A stretch of DNA of 64,000 bases. It comes from Ianthella basta. Taxonomy: Eukaryota; Porifera; Demospongiae; Verongiida; Ianthellidae. This document shows, one piece after another, positions 54,592-64,000 of the stretch; the stretch's first letter is position 1; the number at the start of each line of letters is the position of its first letter. The notes below the pieces were generated by a model, which did not search any database, was not told the DNA's origin, and was given only the letters and a program-made list of their open reading frames with translations. A program made the position numbers and the translations under genes. The stretch lies in contig OZ025872.1 in NCBI GenBank assembly GCA_964019415.1, forward strand, positions 6,432,322-6,496,321, given 5' to 3'.

Positions 54592-57500
54592 GTGTGCATC
54601 ACACACTCCACACGCACACCAAATATACATGACAAGATTCACCCTACAATTCTTCATGTGTTGTGCACCAATACATAATAGGTTCTCAAGAGTCACCAGT
54701 CAAGTGATGGAAAGATGCGTGACATCTGTGATGGTGCACTATTCAAGGAGAATGGTTTATTCCAGGAGCACTCGAATGGCCTGCAAATTCAGTTCTACTA
54801 TGATGATGTAGAAGTATGCAATCCTCTGGGATCAAAGGCCAAAGTGCACAAACTAGGTAACAGTTTAAACTATTATATGGAGGTCTTGGTACATGACAGA
54901 GAAAGGTGTATGCATGCACACAATACTTCACAAACCTGCTCAGCCTGTTCACCCTTACAGTACCTCCAGCCGACTGCATGTATGCATTTCCTTACTGCCC
55001 AGGTTTGTTCTACTACACTTTGGGCAATATTGCACCAAAGTATCGATCTGGTTTGAAGGCCATTCAACTGGTCTCAATTGTACAACACACAATGATTGAG
55101 AAGTATGGGCTGGACAAGATTATAGAGCCCTTTGTGTCCCGAGTCAAAGAACTAGAAAAGGTAAGCAACTGGTGACGGTTAACCTCTATAACACACACAC
55201 ACATTGCATTTCTGTAGCACTGCCAAAGTATACAATTACTTGTATTTCCTCAATAGGGTGTAAAGTTAAGAGTCAATGGCCAACCTGAGACACTGTCATT
55301 GCATGGCACAGTGGTTGCTGTGTCTGCAGACAACCTGGCCAGTCAGGCAATTGGCGGTTTTATTGGACTGCACTCTGCCATCAGAAAGTGCCGCTTTTGT
55401 ATGGCAACTAATGAAGATATCAATAGCAAGGTAAAGCTACTATATACAATCAAAGTGATGCTACAAATAACGTACATACGTATAATTATAATTAAAATTA
55501 ATTGTATGCATGCGTGTTTGAACATTTCACAGTTTGCTGTTGAAGAACTGCAACTCCGCACAATGGAGAGCCACACAAGGCACTGCAATGCGCTTGGTGG
55601 TGCTTTAGATGGGCACTTTGCTACAACCTATGGAGTGGCCAGGAACTCCATCCTTAACACCCTTCAGAACCTCAATGTAATCAATGGATTACCACCGGAC
55701 ATTATGCACGATGTTATGGAAGGGGTGCTGCCACTTGAGGTGAAACTGATGCTCAATCAGTTTATCAATGAAGACAAACTCTTCACTTTGGAAAGGTAAA
55801 CATTTTATATATCTAATGTTATACATTACATGTATTAATACCTTTTTGTAATCAATGATCTACAGTTGTACAATGCCATGCTTTGGACATGCAGGTTTAA
55901 CAACCGAATCAGTGCTTTTCCATACGACCCGGAAGACAGCCGGAACAAGCCCTCCCCAATCCCACAGGACACTCTGAAGACATTAGACAGTAAACTGAAA
56001 CAGTCAGGTGAGACAAAGACCTCACCTGACTCAAGTATATACACAATGGAAGAAATTGATTTCTTCACTACATATACCATTCTGTTCAGCCTCTCAGACA
56101 TGGTGTCTCGGTAGATACCTCCCCTTTCTTATTGGAGACCTAGTACCAGAAGAGAACCGGTATTGGGACTGTTTTGCTCTTCTTCTCGAGATAATGGACC
56201 TGCTATTTTCACCAGTCACCTCAACAGATGACACTGCCCAACTGCGGCTCCTCATCAGGACACACCACCAGACCTTTCAGGAGCTTTACCCACAGAGGGC
56301 CATTACACCAAAAATGCACTACCTGGTTCACTACCCTGACTGGATTGATAGGTACGTACGTATATAAGTGGTACACACTTCTACAGTTTTGACATTACTA
56401 CGTTTTTATTAATCTCAGGTGTGGCCCTATTACCCACCTATGGTGCATGCGCTTTGAAGCAAAGCACCAATGGTTCAAGAAGCTCGCCCATAATCTGGGC
56501 AACTTTGTGAATGTGGCCAAAACCTTGGCATGGAGACACCAGAGGCTGAGTTGCTACGACCTGATGGGACCTGTTCTAAAAAGAACTACACAAATAAAGA
56601 AAGGTGCAACACACACACACACACACACGCATGCACACGCACACACACACCTCAGGGTACAGGCTGCAGACTTCCCTGAAGTGCTTCAGAGCAGGAAGGA
56701 CCCAAGTGCGGCCTGCCTCCAGATCACTTATGCAGCCAGCACATCGTGTGGTTGTCTCAGTCCTGGGATGGCGTAGGAGTACAACAGTCTATAGTGTACA
56801 TGCACTCAGCCCATGCACACCTTCATGCATGCACTCCACCTTACACCCTCACTGTCTTGCATGCATGCATTTAACCATTATTTACAACCTCCTCATAGCA
56901 ACATCAGTTCCTGAAAATGATGCACAAGTGGAGTTGGTGCAAGCCCTTGCAGTATCAGCCACACCTCCATTTGCTCGGTAATATATGCAGCATAAAGTGA
57001 ATCACTGATTGTGTTTAGGTGTCTTACTGTGCATATATTCACTTCCTTTCAAAGGGCGGAGTGTGTGATTCAAGATGGCAAGCACTACAGGACAGACAGA
57101 GTGGTGGTCACTGGCACTGAGCACGAATGCCCAGTTTTTAGCACGATCAGGGGCATTATGATTGATGCAAACAGTGAAGTTTACTTAATTGTTGAATCGT
57201 TAACAACAGTTAAGTTTTATCGCCATATTCACAGCTATGAAGTAGAATACAATTCATACCCATCACTTTTTGCTGTACCACTAGATTCACTTGCAGATGC
57301 CCAATGCATGTCCTTCCACTCCTATTCACACACTCAGTCTCAGTACATTTCCCCAAGGTACAATGTAGTTCACTGATCTCGATTAATCTGTTCATCAGTG
57401 GAGTGAAAGGTACTTGCATGCATGTACCTGAACATTGCACGAAACGAAACACGGCTACTTATAATAAAAATATACGTACTTCACATATTATGTATATGGT

Positions 57501-58953
57501 CACTATCGCACACTTGTGTAGTGACTTGGTACGACTTATAGGCCCAGTTCCCACGGTAAACAACAAGCACCACACACAGCACACTTGGGGTGCACAGCTG
57601 AGTAGAGTAGGCATTTAGGAGGTGTGAGGTCATACATTGTGTTGCGAACTCCTTCTCTATCACTATCCACTGGTTTCCGTAGCATTACCAAAGAAGCAAT
57701 AGGTATACGCTATTCAGCAGTATCTGGAAAGACATGATTAGTAATCCCTCCCCTCCAGGCTTATATGTAGGTGGGAGATCAAGAAGATGCAGGTGGAGAA
57801 GCTAAAGCCTCAAGAGCAATTCACGCTGGAGCTCTACGAGAGGGACTGTGCTGTGGTCATGGGCACATACCGCCCGGTTGACAAATGTATGTAGATACAC
57901 ACCCTAACACACTATTATACCATAGATATACATAGATACACAACTTATCTTCCTCAAGTCTTTAGAGAAGCTGGAAGCGTGCGATGTTCCTCCTCTCGCT
58001 GCTTCCACGCTCGCTGCCAAGAAAAAAAACTACGCCGCGCACGGGCACGAATGGAGTATGACGATTCTAGACCACGTTGCTACTTCGCGGCCATTTTCAA
58101 GGCTCAGAGAACACTGCACCTGCTGTACTTCCATTGCGCAATTTAACAACTGGCCGCCGTCGCGCTGAACCCACCACTTGTCAATTCCGTGTTTGGTGGG
58201 TTGAAGCCACCACTATCGACCCACCACTGGTGAACTTAGCAGATGGTGGTGTTAATCCACCAATTGGTGGCTTCAATCCACCAACGTTTTTACAGTGAGG
58301 AGGCCATGTTTGAGGGGATCAGGAGGATGTTGACTGTGGACAGTGTGACTAGCTATGGGCAGCTGGTGAGAGGAGGGTAGAGGAGTGGAGGAGAGGGGAG
58401 GGGAGAGGGGAAGCGAAGGGGAGGGGAAGGGGAGGGGAGGGTAGAGGGGAGGGGAAGGGGAGGGGAGGGAAGGGAGGGGAGAGTAGAGGGGAGGGGGGGG
58501 GGGGGGTAGAGGGAGGGGAGGGAAGGAGAGTGGTTATAAGTTGTAAAGGAGTGCTGTGTGTGAAGTGCTGGTGTGATGTGATGTGCTCTCCCCCATACAG
58601 GTGCTAGGCCTCCACCTCACCTACAGGACACCCAAGAGGGTGGTGTTTGACTCCATGCCTGAACAGGGGGTGGTCTGTAACGTGCTGGTGTATGGGGAGG
58701 GGTGGTACGGGGCTTACATCCCCGTGGCAACGTACTCGTGTGATTATTCAGAGGAAGCCAACACTTGCATCATCTCAGGTATGCCCACACACACACCTCC
58801 ATTTGTTGGCTTGTGCCATTTCAGGTGAGGAGGGAGCCATTTTGGAGAGGTTTCTTCATTTCTGTGCAGGTAATATTGTTACCAAGGTAACGGGGGCCTT
58901 ATTGGAGTGGTTGGACTCTATGTAGGCTTCATTGGACACCACCTCTTCCATAT
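51055..58953 (+). CDS. TM7SF3: TM7SF3-like seven-transmembrane protein, interrupted by a DNA transposon
   Basis: Exons are 51055-51386, 51506-51729 resuming at 58300-58365, 58601-58778 and about 58868-58953. The extracellular part has FKVNYHM and [10 protein letters not shown], then [28 protein letters not shown] and [14 protein letters not shown]. After the insertion come [13 protein letters not shown] and [12 protein letters not shown]. The last exon gives the first membrane helix, [15 protein letters not shown]. Order and spacing match TM7SF3 (DPVPGGC, LGYARG, CDAG, YFLPEND, AYIPAHTYAC, CFFGHRFW). TM7SF3 is a stress-linked membrane protein. One-base losses are implied near 51340 and in the G5 run at 58892-58896. 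The remaining membrane helices are not in the window, and retrotransposons follow instead. Confidence 0.75.
51740..51882. repeat. Left subterminal palindrome array of the transposon
   Basis: Four to five short palindromes of the form GTGGTGGGTTCAACCCACCA alternate with spacers. The matching array is at 58140-58290. They are probably transposase-binding sites (inference). Confidence 0.8.
51941..53492 (-). CDS. Transposon accessory gene (minus strand, about five exons)
   Basis: On the minus strand exon 1 begins at ATG 53492 ([14 protein letters not shown]...) and ends LKQPAQ before a GTATGT donor at about 53215. Further exons are about 53010-52943 ([20 protein letters not shown]), about 52732-52594 ([20 protein letters not shown]), about 52402-52306 ([20 protein letters not shown]) and 52227-51941 ([20 protein letters not shown], then [20 protein letters not shown]). 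The last exon resembles a family of transposon-linked proteins in fish and cnidarians with a FNI(E/Q)YP motif; this comparison is from memory. Role unknown. Splice phases were not all checked. Confidence 0.6.
53493..53858. promoter_or_regulatory. Bidirectional promoter of the transposon with paired CRE sites
   Basis: The 366 bases between the two divergent start codons contain two TGACGTCA CRE/ATF sites (53534-53541 and 53577-53584) and an inverted CCAAT box (ATTGG, 53561). The two genes are probably driven together. Confidence 0.6.
53859..57376 (+). CDS. Transposase-like gene with N-terminal zinc fingers
   Basis: Exon 1 (53859-54245) encodes [10 protein letters not shown]...HLRVH and [24 protein letters not shown], two C2H2-type fingers. 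Later exons: about 54348-54488; about 54682-54855 ([16 protein letters not shown]); 55002-55159 ([18 protein letters not shown]); 55257-55430 ([14 protein letters not shown]...RKCRFCMA); 55533-55796 ([20 protein letters not shown]); 55896-about 56352; and 56420-56602 ([20 protein letters not shown]). A C-terminal piece lies at 57055-57376. APKYRS, RKCR.CMA, DIMHD..EGVLP and RFEAKH in this order recall transposase-like proteins widespread in fish and cnidarian genomes (from memory). The frame slips by one base near 56107 (SLSDMVSR into YLPFLIG), so this copy may be inactive. Confidence 0.75.
54520..54590. repeat. (CA)n microsatellite in a transposase intron
   Basis: CA tract about 30 bases after the donor at 54489. 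CA repeats thus occur within the transposon too. Confidence 0.95.
57757..57893 (+). other. Possible last exon inside the transposon
   Basis: After CCCTCCAG an open frame carries [20 protein letters not shown] and ends near a GTATGT donor or stop. Within the element limits; unassigned. Confidence 0.3.
58140..58290. repeat. Right subterminal palindrome array of the transposon
   Basis: Repeated GGTGGGTTGAAGCCACCA-type palindromes mirror the left array. Confidence 0.8.
58376..58530. repeat. Purine-rich (GGGGA)n tract with a long G run
   Basis: GGGGAGGGGAAGGGGA-type sequence with an uninterrupted run of about 13 G near 58493-58506, in the TM7SF3 intron. Confidence 0.9.
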
Positions 58954-59137
58954 TGGTGAGCATGGGGAGTTCCCTGTAATTAGCAGTGTAGTCAAGGTGC
59001 TGTGTTGCATGTGTTGACTGCTGTTCATTTTGATGCCCACCCTCAGAGGTTCCCATTCTGACTTTGACAATGTGGACATTTGTGTTTTACTGCATTTTGG
59101 AAGCACACTCGGGATGGTCTGAGCTGGGTGTGTTACT

Positions 59138-59139
<2 letters not shown>

Positions 59140-59219
<80 letters not shown>
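59140..59219. repeat. (CA)n microsatellite at the 3' end of the RTE-like element
   Basis: Read on the minus strand the retroelement ends in GAGGAGGAGG and is followed directly by (TG)n. Confidence 0.95.
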
Positions 59220-59220
<1 letters not shown>

Positions 59221-62057
59221 CCTCCTCCTCCTCTCCTCCTCTGTACTCCTTATCCATCAAGGATGTTGGGCGGGATCTAGGCTCAAGATACTACAGCACG
59301 TTTGCAGATTAGGGGCGGTGGATGAAGGCTCGCCATGCAGCTCTGTCCTTCACCACTTCTTGCCAGTTGGTCAGTTTTGTCAAATCTTTGCTGACAACAT
59401 CAACCCATCTCAGTGGGGCTCCACCCGGTGGTCTCTTCTTCCCTCGAGGTCGACATTTCATAAGTTGTTTCTGGGGACGCTCATCAGACATTCTCTGTAC
59501 ATGGCCAAACCATTGTAATCGTTTCTGTCTTAACTGCTCCTCAATTGGCAATTCTCCAGTCTCCTCTAGGATATCTGTGTTCCGCCGCCTGTCCCACAAA
59601 GTGATACCCAGGATATCCCGGAGACATCTCATGTGGAAGGTCTTCAGCTTCCTGATATCCTGTTGTGTGGCTGGCAACACATCCATCTCCACATCTGGTA
59701 TACTGTGCCGGCCTTCTTTAATCTCACTGTCACCTCTCTCTCCACCTTAGTTGTTTGACCCACTTCACACCCAAGGTAGGAGAAGGACTCCACTTCCTCT
59801 AGCATCTGGCCTCTGAGTCTGAGTGGTGACTGATCTTCTGTCGTTCCCACTGTGAGAATTTTGGTCTTCTCTCCATTGATACGCATGTCCCATCGGTCAC
59901 AGGCCTTGTCCAGGGTGGTAATCATGTGTTGTTGCTCCCTCCTAGTCTCAGCAATCAACGTCACATCATCAGCATACAACAAATCTTGGACGCAGCTGGA
60001 GGCTGATGTCTTGTCACGATACGAGAGGAACAGACCTCCCCCGATGGCATAGTCAATGTGCAGTCCCCCGCCGAGTGTCTCTGTCATCTCCCTCAGGATC
60101 CTGTCCATAAAACAGTTAAATAGTAGGGGAGACAGGACACAGCCTTGTCTGACTCCAGATCTCACTTCAAAGGCCTCCGACATGCCATCCGTTGTTCTGA
60201 CCTGACACCAAGTCCCAGAGTAGAGCCCCTGAATGATGTCCACAAGTTGCCAGGGCACACCATATGACTTCAGCACAGCCATCAGGGCACTGCGATCCAC
60301 TGAATCATATGCCTTTGTGAGGTCCACAAAGCACATCATCAAAGGAGTGCGGTGTTCCGCAGCTCTCTCCACCACCTGTCTTGCTACCCAGATCTGATCG
60401 ATTGTGCCACGCCCCTCCCTGAAGCCACATTGGGCTTCCATCAGTTGGGGCTCAATGATGTCTTGTAGTCTCTCCAGAAGGATCAGTGTCAGTACTTTCC
60501 CTGGTACGCTCAGCAGAGATACTCCTCGGTAGTTGTCACATATTCGTCTATCTTTCTTCTTGTGGAGTGGAACCAGAGTGGCATTCTTCCACTCCTGTGG
60601 CACTTGTCTTGTCTTCCACACTTCTTGCAACAACTCCATCAGCCAGTCAATCATTGCTTCACCACCATTCTTCACTAGCTCAGCTACAATTCTGTCCTCA
60701 CCTGCTGCCTTCTTGTTCTGTAGTCTCTTTACTGTTCGCTCAACTTCTTCCCTGTTCACTTCTGGTGTCTCCACATGAGAGTGGTCCTCCAAGTTTGCCA
60801 GTGCTTCCTCCTTCACAGTACTATCCACATTCAGTACTTTCTGGAAATGCCTTCATCTAGGATTCTGTCCAATGGTGCCACCCTGCTACCCATCAGCCGC
60901 TTCATTTTTTTGTAGAATCTCCCCTGCCTGTTGTGCCTCATGTCCTCTTCCATGTCTCCCATCACTCCATCCAGCCATTTCTCTTTGTCCCCTTTCACTG
61001 CCCTTCTCACTTTCTTGCACAAGTCCACATACTCTTTCCGTTTCTCTGGGTCCGTTCGTTGTTCCTGCCATCTTGCGAATGCCCTCCTCTTCTCCTCCAC
61101 TAGGTTCAGCGTCTTCTCTGTGATCCAGGCTTTCTGCGCTTTTTTCTTCCTGTGTAGGTGCTGCTCAGCTGACTGGACGATGGCCAGTTTCATCTCATTC
61201 CATCTCTCCTCCACGTTTCCATGTCTTTTTCTGTGATTGAAACTGCTTCTGATGGACTGCAGGTACTCTGCCCGCTTCTCTCTTTGTTGGAGTAGTTCCG
61301 TATCAATCCCTTTTCTCTGCTGTTGTTTTGCCTTCTTGACCAACTTGAGACGTAGTGACACTACTACCAAGCGGTGATCACTATCAAGATCTGCTCCTCT
61401 GTAGACACGCGTGTCAAGCACTGATGGACGTAGTCTCTGTTTCACTAACACAAAGTCTTTCATGCTTGGTTGTGCTCTGGCATCTGGGGGGTACCACGTT
61501 GCCTGGTGAATCTGCTTATGGGGGAAGAGTGTATTGACAATGCAAAGTCCATTCCCACTAGCAAATGACATGAGCCTCTCTCCATTGTCACTTGTCTGCC
61601 TGCTTAAGCCATGGTTCCCTATCACTCCCAATACACTCTCCCCAAGGGTTGCATTAAAGTCCCCCATCACTATGGTAAGCCCACCAGTTCTGGTCATTAC
61701 AGTGTCCAGGTCGGAGTAAAACTGCTCCTTGTCCTCTACACTGCTCTGATTAGTAGGAGCATACACAACTACTATAGACAATGGACCCATTTTAGTGAGG
61801 AGTTCCGCTACTAGAATTCGTGAGGATACTGGTTGGTAGTGTCTCAATGATGCCCGCGCCTGTGGAGTCAGCGCAAGCCCCACTCCTTCTATAGCCCTTC
61901 CATCTTTTCTCCCAGCAAACAGCATCTTGTATCCCCTACCTTCATCTAACACCATCTCACCTTCACCTGTTAGATGCGTCTCTGTCACAGCAAGTACAGC
62001 TATCCCTTCGGCTCGCTCTGTTTGCCGACTGCTGTTCACAAGTTCCCATGTGGCAGG
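59220..62057 (-). pseudogene. Second endonuclease-RT retrotransposon (RTE-like), damaged
   Basis: On the minus strand the endonuclease part (62123-60831) contains VTETHLTGEGE, VVYAPTNQSS, MGDFNATLGE, DFVLVKQRLRPS and DLDSDHRLVV. The RT part (60828-59644) contains LVPLHKKKDRR, NYRGVSLLSVPG, VDLTKAYDSVD, GVRQGCVLSP and LLYADDVTLI. The C-terminal part (59692-59309) has FHMRCLRDILGI and LQWFGHVQRM. One base is missing where the first two parts join (AAGTACTG near 60831). Near 59690 frame and sequence skip the usual ETW segment, a true deletion. It is distinct in sequence from the intact RTE at 27.4 kb. The 5' end is cut at about 62057 by the CR1-like element's sequence. Confidence 0.85.
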
Positions 62058-64000
62058 TGTGAAAAACCTGTGCGAGCCAACCAAAAAGGCTTGCAGTGTG
62101 ATGAGTGCGATAAATGGTTCCACAGTGTGTGTGAACAGGTTCCTCCAGCAGTGTATTCAACCCTAGCAGGTGGGGATGATGACTGGTTCTGCTCATTGTG
62201 TTCCCTACCCTCCCTCTCAGACAGCTTTTTTGATCCTCCAGTTACCTCTGACAATGCCTCCCACTCCACGCTGGAGTCGAGTGAGGATGTGGACCTAGAC
62301 CCTGTCTCACTAGCAGATGTAGTGAAGAGGTACAAGAAGGGGAATGTTTTTGGTCACCTGAATGTGCGGAGTTTGTCTCGATGTGTTGACGAGATCCACG
62401 ACCTTATTGCCCCTATTGGAGATGGCAGCCTGTTCCTCTCCTTGAGTGAGACCTGGCTGGACAGTAGCTGCCCTGACGGTGTAGTGTCAATTCCTGGATA
62501 CAGAATATTCAGGAGAGACAGACGTGGACGTGGAGGTGGCGTTGCTATATTCTGTCCTGATGGTTCCCGCTGCAGAAGGAGAGAAGACCTTGAGAGCAAT
62601 GATCTAGAAGCTCTTTGGATTGAGCTTGGTTCTAGCAAGAAGAGACCTCTTCTGGTGTGCACCATCTACCGCCCTCCGGATGCTGGATGTCAATTTTTCG
62701 ATAACCTCTCAGTCATGCTTGAGACTGCTAACAAGGAATGTAAGGAGATCCTGGTTATGGGTGATTTAAACATTAACTATCTATCGGACTGTTCTAGTAC
62801 GAGACGCATGCAATCCCTTAGCGATGAGGCTAGTCTGACCCAGATGATCACAGAGCCAACTAGAGTGACTCAAAACTCAACAACTCTTATCGATCATATC
62901 TATGCCTCAAACCCAGGTAGTTTTTTTGAATCAGGCTGCCTGGACGCTGGTGTGAGTGACCATCTCCTGGTGTTTACAGTCAGAGTGGGTGGGCATCCTC
63001 ATGGTCACAAAACTAAGACAGTTAGAGCCTTTGGTAAATGTAACAATGAATCACTCTTGGAGGACCTTCAAAGTGCATCTTGGGAGACAGATAGCTCTGA
63101 CATCAATGTCAGGTGGAACCAGTGGAAGGAAGTATTCTTTGGGGTACTTGACAAACATGCCCCAATCATCAGCTGTCGTGTCAGGAGAAACCCACTGCCT
63201 TGGATTGACTTGCACATCCGGAAGCTAATGAGAAGAAGGAACAAGTTGAGGAAGCTGGCTAATGAAACTGCAAGCGAGGAGGCATGGAGGAACTACAGGA
63301 CCCTTAGGAACAAGGTCACTTTGAACCTAAGACGAGGGAAGCGTGCTTACTTTGAATCACTGGTCTCCAAATCTTCTACAACAACACGGGATGTATGGAA
63401 GCAGCTGAATAGGCTCCTTGGCAGGAACAAAGGGGCTGGGTCAGCTGTTAATCTCGAACATGGTGATAATATAGCCAGCAGACTCAGCGATCATTTCTCT
63501 GGATCTGCAGCGACTGTACCCCCTCCAGACCAACCCCCTACCATCCCACAATACTCCAGCTCCTTCCACTTTAACTGTATCACTGAAGAGGATGTTCTTT
63601 GTGCACTGTCCAAGCTTGATCCCTCCAAGGCAACAGGTGCTGATGCACTTAGCGCCAGAATACTCAGGACTACCGCTCCAGCAATCAGCAGCAGTCTATG
63701 CAAGCTGTTTAACTACAGTTTAAAGACATCTCAGATCCCTACTGAGTGGAAGGCTGCCAATGTTATCCCGGTTCCCAAGTCAGTGAATGCTCGAAGTGTG
63801 GACGAGTATCGTCCCATTTCTATTTTGCCTGTTGTGGCCAAGGTATTTGAATCCCTGGTCCACACCCAAGTCTATGGTTACCTCAAACATCATGACATCC
63901 TGCATGAATCTCAGTCTGGGTTCAGACCAAAGCATAGCACGCAGGATGCCCTTCTGAAAACTGTGGATGATTGGAGGCAGAGTCTTGACAGGAACGAGAT
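62058..64000 (+). CDS. CR1/L2-like non-LTR retrotransposon with PHD finger, continues past the window
   Basis: One frame without stops runs from about 62058 to the window end, about 647 codons. It begins with a PHD-type zinc finger (CEKPV...CDECDKWFHSVC...WFCSLC). The endonuclease follows: GHLNVRSL, SLSETWLD, GGGVAIF, YRPPDA, VMGDLNINYL, TLIDHIYAS and VSDHLLV. Next is a basic linker, then the start of the reverse transcriptase: LDPSKATGADALSARIL, IPTEWKAANVIPVPKS, YRPISILPVVAKVFES and QSGFRPKHSTQDALL. A PHD finger fused ahead of the endonuclease is known from CR1-group elements. The YADD catalytic part lies beyond the edge. The true 5' end is missing: the first codons abut the RTE-like element head-to-head. 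Confidence 0.85.

Larger units (their letters stand above)
51730..58295. mobile_element. 6.57-kb two-gene DNA transposon with CTGTAAAAACG ends and TGAG duplication
   Basis: The left end is CTGTAAAAACGGTGGTGG (51730) and the right end its inverse, CCAACGTTTTTACAG (ending 58295). TGAG is duplicated (51726-51729 and 58296-58299). Removing the insertion and one TGAG leaves the TM7SF3 exon exactly in frame, which proves both limits. Inside are two divergent, intron-bearing genes (51941-53492 minus, 53859-57376 plus) sharing a promoter. Both ends carry arrays of small GGTGG/CCACC palindromes. A four-base duplication, subterminal repeats and two genes are reminiscent of the CMC (CACTA/Chapaev) group, but I cannot fix the superfamily. 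Confidence 0.9.

Noticed and set aside
51730..58295. Assignment of the large transposon to CACTA/EnSpm because the right end reads CACTGTAAAAA
   Set aside because: The left end reads GAGCTGTAAAAA, so CACTG is not part of both termini; the CA belongs to the TGAG target copy on that side.

Overview
Organism. The window is eukaryotic and almost certainly metazoan. Genes are split into short exons with GT/AG introns, and vertebrate-like families are recognisable: DNAI7/CASC1, TM7SF3, a Twinkle fragment, CARD death-fold domains, an AIG1-type GTPase and Calx-beta domains. RTE- and CR1-like retrotransposons are present. Very abundant (TG)n/(CA)n tracts, AGCTAGCT/TGCATGCA palindromes, expanded CARD/GTPase genes and a Calx-beta-rich gene suggest a sponge. 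That placement is inference; no rRNA or mitochondrial marker is present.

Layout. 0-10.6 kb: a plus-strand gene, cut at the left edge, encoding CARD - Ras/Roc-like GTPase - one transmembrane helix - second CARD. 10.6-14.5 kb: a duplicated spacer/promoter-like block and a broken Twinkle fragment. 15.6-18.85 kb: C-terminal exons of a DNAI7 (axonemal dynein regulator) homologue. 18.9-25.1 kb: gene-poor, with several MITEs. 25.1-26.0 kb: AIG1-type GTPase. 27.1-33.5 kb: two related copies of an unrecognised helical-domain gene; the first is interrupted by a full-length intact RTE retrotransposon. 34.3-39.1 kb: second, damaged copy of the GTPase gene. 39.5-48.4 kb: inverted Twinkle fragment, a third GTPase scrap, a multi-exon Calx-beta gene (about nine repeats), a decayed CARD exon and tail exons. 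48.4-50.5 kb: second copy of the 10.6-13.1 kb block. 51.0-59.0 kb: a TM7SF3 homologue whose exon is split by a 6.57-kb two-gene DNA transposon. 59.2-64.0 kb: a damaged RTE-like element (minus) head-to-head with a CR1-like element (plus) that runs off the edge.

How it fits together. At least two blocks (about 2.8-7.2 kb with 34.5-39.0 kb, and 10.2-13.1 kb with 47.9-50.5 kb) are duplications of a death-fold/GTPase locus, since reshuffled by transposons and pieces of neighbouring genes. CARD, Roc-like and AIG1 GTPases together suggest an innate-immunity or cell-death neighbourhood (inference). About fifteen frame breaks were traced by hand. All but two read as one missing base, often in G or C runs, so some 'pseudogenes' may be assembly indels. 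Exon limits come from reading splice sites and phases by eye; no search was run.
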